From positions 62,001-126,000 of the forward strand of contig CP127080.1 in NCBI GenBank assembly GCA_030252795.1: a stretch of DNA of 64,000 bases, in the 5' to 3' direction. Each line of letters begins with the position of its first letter. Within the stretch, counting starts at the first letter, position 1. This DNA comes from Porticoccaceae bacterium LTM1. GTDB taxonomy: Bacteria; Pseudomonadota; Gammaproteobacteria; Pseudomonadales; Porticoccaceae. The translations under genes were made by a program, and so were the position numbers. Positions 54,943 through 64,000 of the stretch are shown piece after piece. Under the pieces are notes generated by a model. The model saw only the letters and a program-made list of their open reading frames with translations. It did not search any database and was not told where the DNA came from.

Positions 54943-56409
54943 TCAATCAATCCCTAAGCTGTCCCAGATCTCATCGACGCGATTTTTAATGTCGTCGCTC
55001 ATGGTAATTGGCTCGCCCCACTCGCGATTCGTTTCACCGGGCCATTTATTGGTTGCATCAAAACCGATTTTTGAACCGAGCCCGGAAACCGGTGATGCAA
55101 AGTCCAGATAATCAATCGGAGTGTTGTCGACGATCACAGTATCGCGGCCCGGATCCATACGAGTGGTCATCGCCCAGATTACATCGTTCCAGTCGCGAGC
55201 ATTTACATCGTCATCGGTAACGACCACAAATTTGGTGTACATAAACTGTCGCAGAAATGACCACACACCCATCATTACACGTTTGGCGTGACCGGCGTAC
55301 TGCTTCTTGATTGTGACAACAGCAAAGCGGTACGAGCAGCCTTCTGGCGGCAGATAAAAATCTGTGATCTCCGGAAATTGCTTTTGCAAAATCGGCACAA
55401 AAACTTCGTTCAGTGCCACGCCCAGTATGGCGGGCTCATCTGGTGGCCGGCCGGTGTAGGTGCTGTGGTAGATCGGGTTTTCACGATGGGTAATTCGCTC
55501 AACGGTAAATACCGGGAACTGCTCAACCTCATTGTAATAACCGGTATGGTCACCAAACGGGCCTTCATCGGCCATCTCGCCAGGATAGAGGTAACCTTCG
55601 AGAATAAATTCTGCACTTGCCGGCACCTGTAAATCGTTACCAATACTTTTCACTACTTCGGTTTTGTCGCCGCGCAGCAACCCGGCAAAAGCGTATTCCG
55701 ACAGTGTATCCGGTACTGGTGTAACAGCTCCGAGAATGGTGGCTGGGTCTGCCCCTAATGCGACGGAAACTGGAAATGGCTCGCCGGGGTGCTTGAGTTG
55801 CCAATCGCGAAAATCGAGTGCGCCGCCGCGATGCGCCAGCCAGCGCATGATCAGTTTGTTTTTGCCGATCTTCTGCATTCGGTAAATGCCGAGGTTCTGG
55901 CGTTCTTTCTCTGGACCACGGGTAATAACCAATGGCCAGGTTACAAGAGGGGCTGCATCACCTGGCCAGCACGTTTGAATGGGGATCCGGTCCAGGTCTA
56001 CCTCATCGCCTTCCAGCACGACTTTTTGGCAGGGGGCTTTCTTCACCTCTTTTGCAGGCATATTCAGCACCTGTTTAAAGGTGCCCCGCTTTTCCCAGAG
56101 TTCTTTAAATCCTTTCGGCGGCTCAGGTTCTTTCAGGAAAGCCAGCAATTTGCCGACATCGCGCAGTGCAGTGACATTTTCCTGACCCATGCCCAGTGCG
56201 ACCCGGTCCGGCGTGCCAAACAGGTTGGCCAGTACAGGAATGTCATAACCCACCGGGTTTTCAAACAGTAAGGCTGGGCCACCAGCACGCAACGTGCGGT
56301 CGGCTATTTCGGTCATTTCCAGGTTGGGGTCAACAGGCGCGGTAATGCGCTTTAATTCACCGCGTTTCTCCAGGGCGGTAATAAAATCGCGCAGATCTCG
56401 GTATTGCAT
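54943..56409 (-). CDS. ubiD: 4-hydroxy-3-polyprenylbenzoate decarboxylase UbiD
   Basis: UbiD decarboxylates the ubiquinone precursor using prenylated FMN. The 488-residue length and the motifs [18 protein letters not shown], the prFMN-binding region and the Glu/Arg-containing [16 protein letters not shown] are typical. ATG 56409 was chosen over an in-frame TTG two codons earlier. The gene is isolated between the repeat array and a cold-shock gene. Confidence 0.96.
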   Translation of the reverse strand: MQYRDLRDFITALEKRGELKRITAPVDPNLEMTEIADRTLRAGGPALLFENPVGYDIPVLANLFGTPDRVALGMGQENVTALRDVGKLLAFLKEPEPPKGFKELWEKRGTFKQVLNMPAKEVKKAPCQKVVLEGDEVDLDRIPIQTCWPGDAAPLVTWPLVITRGPEKERQNLGIYRMQKIGKNKLIMRWLAHRGGALDFRDWQLKHPGEPFPVSVALGADPATILGAVTPVPDTLSEYAFAGLLRGDKTEVVKSIGNDLQVPASAEFILEGYLYPGEMADEGPFGDHTGYYNEVEQFPVFTVERITHRENPIYHSTYTGRPPDEPAILGVALNEVFVPILQKQFPEITDFYLPPEGCSYRFAVVTIKKQYAGHAKRVMMGVWSFLRQFMYTKFVVVTDDDVNARDWNDVIWAMTTRMDPGRDTVIVDNTPIDYLDFASPVSGLGSKIGFDATNKWPGETNREWGEPITMSDDIKNRVDEIWDSLGID

Positions 56410-56639
56410 GCACAAATCCAGCTAAATATTCGATAAGCGCCGACTTTACCATACTCGGATTCGGCATTTGGGCCCTTTTCAATACCGATCAGGGTTGAAA
56501 ACTTGTAAATCGAATAATTCAACCCTAAAGTAAGCCGGTGTCCATGGTAGTAGGGCGCTGTTCCGTGTCTTCATATTCGAGTGTGGCGGCATGAAACAAA
56601 GGTTCCAAGACTAAATGATAATAAAACATGAGGTTTTCT

Positions 56640-56855
56640 ATGTCTGAGTTGGTAACAGGCATCGTCAAGTGGTTTAACGATGCGAAAGGGTACGGGTTTA
56701 TAGAACGAGAAGGCAGCGCTGATGTGTTTGTGCATTACCGCGCAATCAATGGCACTGGTCGCCGCACTCTGTACGAAGGTCAACAAGTGAGCTTTGAAGT
56801 GAGCGATGGTCAGAAAGGCCCGCAAGCTTCCAACGTTACAGTTGTTGGCGCCTGA
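56640..56855 (+). CDS. Cold-shock domain protein
   Basis: A 71-residue single-domain cold-shock protein with RNA-binding motifs KGYGFI and VFVHY. It probably acts as an RNA chaperone. The Asp/Glu-containing [16 protein letters not shown] resembles CspD/CspE-like proteins; induction by cold cannot be told. ATG 56640 has GAGG six bases upstream, better than ATG 56628. Confidence 0.93.
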   Translation: MSELVTGIVKWFNDAKGYGFIEREGSADVFVHYRAINGTGRRTLYEGQQVSFEVSDGQKGPQASNVTVVGA

Positions 56856-56870
56856 TAATATCGGGCAATA

Positions 56871-56894
56871 AAAAACCGGCTTAGGCCGGTTTTT
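56871..56894. terminator. Bidirectional terminator between csp gene and rho
   Basis: ACCGGC and GCCGGT around TTAG with A- and T-runs on either side, so it can serve both convergent genes. Confidence 0.94.
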
Positions 56895-56919
56895 TTATTG
56901 CTGGTGAAAACGCAGGTGG

Positions 56920-58179
<1,260 letters not shown>

Positions 58180-58382
58180 AGAGGCGTGACTTTGTTGGAA
58201 TTAGGAATTAACTATTTGCGCAGATTTGGCAATAGAGTCGTACAGAATTAGTTAGTTAAAAGAGCCGCAAAGATTGGCTGAACGGAGCGATTGGAAGCAA
58301 ATCTTGGATTAAGGGCGGCAGGTTGATTCGTTTTATTGGGCTAAGTATACAGGCTATCAGGGATTGTGCAAACTCTGAGCAT

Positions 58383-58417
58383 GTTGAAGCGAGACTTTAT
58401 ACCAGTCTCGCTTCAAC
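58383..58417. terminator. 14 bp perfect hairpin between trxA and rho
   Basis: GTTGAAGCGAGACT and its exact complement surround seven bases, just after the trxA stop codon. No T-run follows on the trxA strand, so it may be an RNA 3'-end stabiliser or a Rho-dependent stop rather than a classical terminator. Confidence 0.6.
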
Positions 58418-58424
58418 TGGCTAC

Positions 58425-58745
58425 TTAGCAGTTCTCTTCAACAAACTGGGTCAGTTGCGGCTTGGACAGTGCGCCCACTTTGCTCGCTTCCAGATTGCCG
58501 TCTTTGAACATCATCAGAGTTGGTACACCGCGCACATTGTACTTGGCTGCCATCTCTTTGTTGGTGTCTACGTCGATTTTGCAGATTTTAACTTTGCCTT
58601 CCAGTTCGCCAGCCAGTTGATCCAGGATCGGGGCGATCATTTTGCAAGGGCCGCACCAGGTTGCCCAGAAGTCTACCAGTACAGGAATGTCTGAATTCAG
58701 TACTTCTGCTTCAAAAGAGGCGTCGGTGATTTGCGCGATGCTCAT
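58425..58745 (-). CDS. trxA: Thioredoxin 1
   Basis: TrxA is the main cytoplasmic disulfide reductase. The 106-residue protein has the active site WCGPCK in FWATWCGPCKMIAP and the cis-Pro in RGVPTLMMF. A Cys is also the last residue, which is unusual but not decisive. It is upstream of rho and divergent from ppx, the usual arrangement in Pseudomonas relatives. Confidence 0.97.
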   Translation of the reverse strand: MSIAQITDASFEAEVLNSDIPVLVDFWATWCGPCKMIAPILDQLAGELEGKVKICKIDVDTNKEMAAKYNVRGVPTLMMFKDGNLEASKVGALSKPQLTQFVEENC

Positions 58746-58920
58746 AAACTATTCTCCAAATTTGAGGGGTACTGCGCAGGTGGCCGAAGCCGGCAGCGTT
58801 GATACAATGCGGGCGATAATAACACCCGCGGTCCCTGCTGAACAACGGTGTCAACATATGGTAGTGGACCTGTAATAGTCTTTAATATGGGTTAGCTCTT
58901 TATATTTCAAGGCATCGATA

Positions 58921-60417
58921 GTGGAACAACAAAACCAACCAACAACTCTGGCCGCGGTGGATCTCGGTTCAAACAGTTTTCACCTGATTGTGGCTCGTGA
59001 GGAGCACGGGGAAATCAGGCCCATTGAAAGGATTGGCGAAAAGGTGCAGTTGGCAGCCGGAATTGGCAAGAAAGGGAAGTTGTCCGCTGAAGCAATTGGT
59101 CGAGGCCTCTCCTGCCTGGCGCGCTTTCGCCAGGTCATCGACAGCCTGCAGCCGGATATGGTGCGGGTTGTGGGTACCAATACCCTTCGTGCCGCAAAAA
59201 ACAGCAAAGAATTTACCGTGCCCGCCGAAGCGGTGCTGGGCTGTCCGGTGGAGATTATTCCTGGTCGTGAAGAGGCGAGGCTGATCTATCTGGGAGTTGC
59301 CCACACCCTGGCTGACGATGAGCAGTCGCGGCTGGTGGTGGATATCGGCGGTGGCAGTACCGAGTTTGCTATCGGCCAGCGCTTTGAACCCAAGCGCCTT
59401 GAAAGTCTGCACATGGGGTGTGTCAGCTATATGAAGCGCTTTTTCGACGATGGAAAAATCACCGAAAAAGCGTTTCAGAAAGCCGTTGAGGCAGCCAGCC
59501 TGGAGGTGCTCAATATTCGCGATGCCTATCGGCAGATGGGCTGGCAGGAATGTGTCGGTTCATCCGGAACACTGCTGGCAGTTCACCAGGTATTGCAGGA
59601 GCAGGGCTGGGCTACTGAGTCAATAACACCGGGCGGACTCGCCAAACTCAAACAGGCTGTGTTGGCAGTCGACTGTATGGATAACCTGGATTTTCCCGGC
59701 TTGAAAGAAAATCGTCGCACGGTATTTCCGTCCGGGTTGGCGATTACCTGTGCGTTGTTTGACGTGCTCGGCATAGAGAATATGACAGTCTCCAATGGCG
59801 CCCTGCGTGAAGGGGTTGTGTACGACATGATCGGCCGCCTGCGCCATGAGGATGTGCGTGAGCGAAGTGTCAATGCCCTGATGCAGCGTTGCGCGGTAGA
59901 TGACAAAGTTGCCGGGCGTGTCGAACAGATGGCCGGGCAGTTGTACGAATTTGTTTGCGACAGCTGGAAACTCAATCAGGACGACCAGATGATGTTGTGC
60001 TGGGCAGCGCGATTGCATGAAATCGGACTGACCATTGCTCATAACCAGTTTCACAAGCACGGTGAATACCTGATTCACAATTCCGACCTGCCCGGCTTCT
60101 CGCAGCGGGATCAGCAGGTGCTGGCACTGCTGGTGCGCAGTCACCGCCGCAAGCTGCCAATGGATCTGTTTAAAGAATTACCCAAAAAGCGCCGCTCGGC
60201 TTTGCTGAAAATGGCCATGCTGCTGCGCCTTGCAGTGCTGTTCAAATACGTTGCCCAAGAAGAGGGGGAGCCGGAGTTTACGGTTTCGGCTGAGGGCAAA
60301 ACCCTCAGCCTTAATTTCCCGCTCGACTGGCTGTCGCGACACCCATTGACCGCCAACGAACTGGAAAATGAAGCGGAGCTGATCTCCGACTCGGGGTATC
60401 AGCTCCACATTCGTTGA
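58921..60417 (+). CDS. ppx: Exopolyphosphatase Ppx/GppA
   Basis: This enzyme degrades polyphosphate and/or pppGpp. The 498-residue protein has the actin-like ATPase fold (AAVDLGSNSFHLIVA and DIGGGSTEFAIG) and a C-terminal HD-type helical domain. It starts with GTG at 58921, eight bases after AAGG. It is convergent with ppk, so synthesis and breakdown of polyphosphate are side by side. Confidence 0.95.
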   Translation: MEQQNQPTTLAAVDLGSNSFHLIVAREEHGEIRPIERIGEKVQLAAGIGKKGKLSAEAIGRGLSCLARFRQVIDSLQPDMVRVVGTNTLRAAKNSKEFTVPAEAVLGCPVEIIPGREEARLIYLGVAHTLADDEQSRLVVDIGGGSTEFAIGQRFEPKRLESLHMGCVSYMKRFFDDGKITEKAFQKAVEAASLEVLNIRDAYRQMGWQECVGSSGTLLAVHQVLQEQGWATESITPGGLAKLKQAVLAVDCMDNLDFPGLKENRRTVFPSGLAITCALFDVLGIENMTVSNGALREGVVYDMIGRLRHEDVRERSVNALMQRCAVDDKVAGRVEQMAGQLYEFVCDSWKLNQDDQMMLCWAARLHEIGLTIAHNQFHKHGEYLIHNSDLPGFSQRDQQVLALLVRSHRRKLPMDLFKELPKKRRSALLKMAMLLRLAVLFKYVAQEEGEPEFTVSAEGKTLSLNFPLDWLSRHPLTANELENEAELISDSGYQLHIR

Positions 60418-60425
60418 CGCTGGAT

Positions 60426-62543
60426 TTAACCGGAAAACAGCTCGAGCAATTGCTGTTGGGATGAGCTGGCCGGTTCGTCACCGGCCGGAGCCAGTCTCAA
60501 ATAAGTTCCATCGGATTGCAGTTCCCAGCTGAAGGTGTTGTCATCCAGGTAGCAGTTCAGCTCATCCATAATGCGATTGTGCAGCTTATGATTCTCTACC
60601 GGGAAAGCGATCTCGACGCGATGTTTGAGATTGCGCTCCATCATATCGGCGCTGCCGCAGAACAGCTGCGGTTGAGCATTTTCAAAGTAATACACGCGGG
60701 AGTGTTCCAGAAAGCGGCCGACAATCGAGGTGACGCGAATATTTTCGGAAACTCCCTCAATACCGGGGCGCAGGCAGCACATACCGCGAATGATCAGGTC
60801 GATTTTGACTCCGGTCTGACTCGCCTTGTACAGCTCCTGAATAATGCCCTCATCGGTGAGGCTGTTGAATTTCATAATTATCCGCGCCGATTTGCCTTCC
60901 GCGGCTGCAGCTGCCTCGCCGCGAATCATGCGTGTGATTTTCTTGCGCAGGCTAAACGGAGCACTCAGTAAACGTTGTAAACCTTCCGCACGACCCATGC
61001 CGGTGAGCTGCTGGAAAATCTTATGAACATCACTTCCCAGCTCTTCGTCGCAACTGAGCAGGCTGTAGTCGGTATAAACACGGGCGTTCCCCGAGTGATA
61101 GTTGCCGGTACCCAGATGCACATAACGGCGCAGTTGTTTGCCTTCGCGGCGCACAATCAGCATGGTCTTGGCGTGAGTCTTGTAATTGACCACACCATAG
61201 GTGATTACCGCGCCAGCGTCCTGCAGGCGGCTGGCCAGCTGCAGGTTATCCGCCTCGTCAAAGCGGGCGCGTAGCTCCACCACCACAATAACCTCTTTGC
61301 CGTTACGGGCGGCTTCTACGAGGGCATCAACGATTTCCGAGCGGGCACCGGTGCGATACAAAGTCTGTTTGATCGCCAGTACATCGGGATCGCGAGCGGC
61401 CTGCCTGAGCAGGTCGATGATCGGGGTGAATGACTGAAACGGGTGCAGAAGCAGAATATCTTCTTTCTGAACAGCATCGAAAATGGTGGTTTCCGGTTTC
61501 AGCAGCGGTTTGGGTACGCCCGGAGTGATTGGCGGGAACAGCAGGTCAGGGCGGTCAACCTGATTCATCACCTCCATCATGCGGCCCAGGTTTACCGGAC
61601 CGTTAACGCGATAGAGCTCGCTTTCGGTGAGGTTGACCTGATCAAGCAGAAACTCCACCAGCTCCTGCGGACAATCGTCAGTTACTTCCAGGCGAATGGC
61701 ACTGCCAAAACGGCGTGAGTGCAGTTCACCTCGCAGTGCACGGGCGATATCTTCCACCTCGGCGGCGTTCAGGTCGAGGTCGGCGTCGCGGGTCAGGCGA
61801 AACTGGTAACAGCCAGTGGCGGTCATGCCCGGGAACAGCTCTCCGATGTGGGCGTGCATCATCGACGACAGGTAAACAAAGTTGTCACCGCCATCGCAGA
61901 GTTCGTCGGGAACGCGAATCAGTCGCGGCAGGGAGCGCGGTGCTGGCACAATGGCACGCTTCATCTCGCGGCCAAAGGCGTCGGTGCCTTCCAGCGAGAC
62001 GATAAAGTTGAGGCTCTTGTTGGCCAGGCGCGGGAATGGGTGTGCCGGGTCGAGCCCAAGTGGACTCACCACCGGCTGAATCTGGGTGCGGAAATAGTCC
62101 TCTGCCCAGGCGGCGATTCGATCATTCCAGACTTTGCGTTGCAGGAAGCGCACACCCTGTGCATTCATCGCCGGAATCAGTGTCTCGTTGAGAATCCGGT
62201 ACTGCTTGTCGAAACCCTCGTGACAAAGCAGGCTCAGCTGCTTGAGCACTTCCTGGGGGTGAATGCCGTCCAGCCATACGCTTTCGCGGGAAAAACTGAT
62301 TTGACGTTGCAGGCCGGCCAGCCGAATCTCAAAAAACTCGTCCATGTTGCTGCTGAAGATCAGCAGAAAACGCAGTCGCTCCAGCAGCGGATAGTCCTCA
62401 TTCAACGCCTGCTCCAGTACACGCAGGTTAAACTGCATCAAGCTGTGGTGACGATTGATATACAGTTCCGGGCTGTTGAGGTTGATGTCAGCCAGCTCCT
62501 CATGGAGAGGCGTCACATTGCTGGGCAAAGTGTCTTGGGACAT
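60426..62543 (-). CDS. ppk: Polyphosphate kinase 1
   Basis: Ppk1 makes polyphosphate from ATP. The 705-residue protein has the phospholipase-D-like catalytic His in VHLGTGNYHSGNA and a second His in EHSRVYYFEN, with IMKFNSLTDEGIIQELY between. It is convergent with ppx, nine bases apart at the stops, and divergent from slyX. Confidence 0.97.
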   Translation of the reverse strand: MSQDTLPSNVTPLHEELADINLNSPELYINRHHSLMQFNLRVLEQALNEDYPLLERLRFLLIFSSNMDEFFEIRLAGLQRQISFSRESVWLDGIHPQEVLKQLSLLCHEGFDKQYRILNETLIPAMNAQGVRFLQRKVWNDRIAAWAEDYFRTQIQPVVSPLGLDPAHPFPRLANKSLNFIVSLEGTDAFGREMKRAIVPAPRSLPRLIRVPDELCDGGDNFVYLSSMMHAHIGELFPGMTATGCYQFRLTRDADLDLNAAEVEDIARALRGELHSRRFGSAIRLEVTDDCPQELVEFLLDQVNLTESELYRVNGPVNLGRMMEVMNQVDRPDLLFPPITPGVPKPLLKPETTIFDAVQKEDILLLHPFQSFTPIIDLLRQAARDPDVLAIKQTLYRTGARSEIVDALVEAARNGKEVIVVVELRARFDEADNLQLASRLQDAGAVITYGVVNYKTHAKTMLIVRREGKQLRRYVHLGTGNYHSGNARVYTDYSLLSCDEELGSDVHKIFQQLTGMGRAEGLQRLLSAPFSLRKKITRMIRGEAAAAAEGKSARIIMKFNSLTDEGIIQELYKASQTGVKIDLIIRGMCCLRPGIEGVSENIRVTSIVGRFLEHSRVYYFENAQPQLFCGSADMMERNLKHRVEIAFPVENHKLHNRIMDELNCYLDDNTFSWELQSDGTYLRLAPAGDEPASSSQQQLLELFSG

Positions 62544-62729
62544 GGGTCGTTCCGTGAGAGAAAAATGGACAGTAATGCTGTCAGAAGTTTATGACAGCTG
62601 TTATACAGAATAGACCCTGGTCTTGAATAGCAGCCAGTTAAAACAATTTCATCATTGATTCACCAAACGATTGCCGTCGGCTACCATGGGCGCGAATTTG
62701 AATATGGCAGAGCCAGGCTAGAGGCAAAG

Positions 62730-62945
62730 ATGGATAAATTTGAAATTCGAATAGAAGAGCTGGAAACCCGTAGCGCCTATCAGGAAGATACGATTCAGGC
62801 GCTTAATGATGTGGTGGTCAAACAGCAAGTCCAGCTCGATAAGTTGCAACGATCACTGGAGACATTGGCCGAGAGATTGAGGGAGGCGATGACAGGGGAC
62901 AGCTTTGACGATGCCCGTGACGAACCACCGCCGCCGCACTACTGA
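62730..62945 (+). CDS. slyX: SlyX family protein
   Basis: A 71-residue coiled-coil protein of the SlyX family (EIRIEELETRSAYQEDTIQAL then LNDVVVKQQVQLDKLQR, both shortened here), ending in a Pro/His tail (EPPPPHY). Its function is not known. GAGG five bases before ATG 62730 sets the start; the frame extends 25 residues further without similarity. Confidence 0.92.
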   Translation: MDKFEIRIEELETRSAYQEDTIQALNDVVVKQQVQLDKLQRSLETLAERLREAMTGDSFDDARDEPPPPHY

Positions 62946-63128
62946 TAGTTAATCCAATTCTTTTTTTCGGTTGCTCGATGATTTCGAGGCTCCTCAATTT
63001 GGAGTATCAGCCACTTACTTACAGAGAGACGGGCTCTTTCTCCAGTTACCACGCCGCTTGGGTCGGGGAGGTATCCCCGATATACTGGGCGACTCGTTTT
63101 ACTCCTATTGGAATACGGTATCCACACT

Positions 63129-64000
63129 ATGAACACGCTTCTGATTGCCGGTGATCACGGCACGCCACTGACTTTGGTTGAAACCAGCAACTACGACAAC
63201 TGGTTTGAGCAGCAGCCCGAGGCGCTGCAAAACTGGCTGGCCAGCACTGAGTTCAAGGGCAAAGGTATGAGCCTGGTGCCCGGAGAGGACGGCGTTCTCA
63301 ATCAGGTAGTGGTGGGTGTTCCAGCGATCGACAATCACTTTATCTGCGGAGATCTGCCCAACCAGCTGCCGGTGGGTGATTACAGGCTGGATGCTGAGGA
63401 AGCAACCCTGAAAATGGCCGCGTTCAGCTGGGGTATGGGTGCCTATCGTTTTGATCGCTACAAAAAAGCCGACTCACAGGAGCGCCCGCAGCTGGTTCTG
63501 CCAACTCAGGAACTGGTGGACGAAGCCAACAAGCTGGTGCTGGCGACTGCACTGGTACGCGATCTGGTGAATACTCCGGCCGCGGACATGATGCCGGAAC
63601 ATCTCGGGGAGACCATGGAAAACCTGGCCAAGGAATTTGGTGGCCAGGTGAAACAAATTGTGGGCGACGAGCTGTTGGCGCAAAACTACCCGACCATTCA
63701 CGCGGTAGGTCGTGCCAGTGTCCATGCGCCGCGTTTAATTGATCTGCATTGGGGGGATGAGTCCCACCCGAAAGTGACCCTGGTTGGCAAGGGCGTTTGC
63801 TTTGACTCCGGAGGTCTGGACATCAAGCCGGGCGTTGGTATGCGGCTGATGAAAAAGGATATGGGCGGTGCCGCTCATGTGATTGGCCTTGCCCGCCTGA
63901 TTATGTCTCACAACCTGCCAGTGCGTCTGCGAGTGTTGGTGCCGGCAGTGGAAAATGCGATTGCGGGCAATGCCTTCCGTCCCGGCGATGTGATCACCAC
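63129..64000 (+). CDS. Leucyl aminopeptidase family protein (3' end outside window)
   Basis: An open frame from ATG 63129 to the window end, at least 290 residues, belongs to the M17 leucyl aminopeptidase family. VNTPAADMMPEHLGETME and the metal-site stretch VGKGVCFDSGGLDIKP (Lys and Asp ligands) are seen, followed by KKDMGGAAHVIGLA. The N-terminal part differs from PepA, so it is more like the PepB-type group. The rest, including the NTDAEGR motif, is beyond the window. Confidence 0.9.
   Translation, partial: MNTLLIAGDHGTPLTLVETSNYDNWFEQQPEALQNWLASTEFKGKGMSLVPGEDGVLNQVVVGVPAIDNHFICGDLPNQLPVGDYRLDAEEATLKMAAFSWGMGAYRFDRYKKADSQERPQLVLPTQELVDEANKLVLATALVRDLVNTPAADMMPEHLGETMENLAKEFGGQVKQIVGDELLAQNYPTIHAVGRASVHAPRLIDLHWGDESHPKVTLVGKGVCFDSGGLDIKPGVGMRLMKKDMGGAAHVIGLARLIMSHNLPVRLRVLVPAVENAIAGNAFRPGDVIT

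Noticed and set aside
54758-55111. Open frame of 117 codons crossing from the repeat array into ubiD
   Set aside because: It runs from repeat DNA antisense into ubiD, has no ribosome site or family resemblance, and equivalent frames are closed in the other copies.

Overview
The window is a 64 kb piece of a gammaproteobacterial chromosome. Gene content and order resemble the Pseudomonas/Cellvibrio side of the class: oxyR-recG, spoT-rpoZ-gmk-yicC next to rph-crc-pyrE, argB-algC-coaBC beside radC-rpmB-rpmG, ftsY-ftsE-ftsX-rpoH, algQ/rsd beside dsbB, and ubiD-rho-trxA facing ppx/ppk. I infer a free-living, probably marine or aquatic relative of the Cellvibrionales; the species cannot be named from the sequence. 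Most of the window is housekeeping chromosome. No plasmid, phage, rRNA, tRNA or CRISPR structure was recognised.

Layout. 0-9.7 kb: a cyclophilin lipoprotein, a DUF3300 protein, a phosphate transporter with its PhoU-like partner, recG, oxyR (one regulatory cysteine missing), and a small SDR/membrane/GNAT operon. 9.7-23.3 kb: ridA, spoT, rpoZ, gmk and yicC on the minus strand, then rph, a Crc-type degenerate exonuclease III, pyrE, slmA, argB, an AlgC with a membrane-bound sensor-like N-terminus, coaBC and radC. 23.3-34.5 kb: rpmB-rpmG, an orphan exbD, mutM, coaD, rsmD, the cell-division/heat-shock cluster ftsYEX-rpoH, trmB, elbB and two tandem FKBP lipoproteins. 34.5-45.4 kb: algQ/rsd, dsbB, acpH, gshA with an upstream gene ending in a 23-copy hexanucleotide repeat, a DJ-1 protein, an AT-rich DUF1275 gene, ugd, and an envelope-lipid group (LpxH-like phosphoesterase, glycosyltransferase, PAP2 phosphatase). 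45.6-53.8 kb: an RND efflux pair, a SpoIIAA-like protein, a ceramidase-like membrane protein with a 266 bp MITE-like element over its 5' end, and an alkylation-repair operon (AdaN-AraC-AlkA fusion plus ogt).

53.8-54.9 kb is the most unusual part: four complete 239 bp tandem units and a fifth partial one, with no plausible gene. Each unit can fold into several hairpins, the loops of the two largest are complementary to each other, and several differences between copies keep or improve pairing. I regard it as a candidate array of structured RNA (or structured DNA) elements that I do not recognise. 54.9-64 kb returns to core genes: ubiD, a cold-shock protein, rho, trxA, ppx and ppk (convergent), slyX, and a leucyl-aminopeptidase-family gene running off the end.

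Functionally the window combines stress and global control (OxyR, SpoT, RpoZ, RpoH, Rsd/AlgQ, Crc, polyphosphate turnover, Rho), thiol and envelope folding (DsbB, TrxA, GshA, PPIases), DNA repair (RecG, RadC, MutM, AlkA, Ogt) and sugar-nucleotide/exopolysaccharide precursors (AlgC, Ugd).
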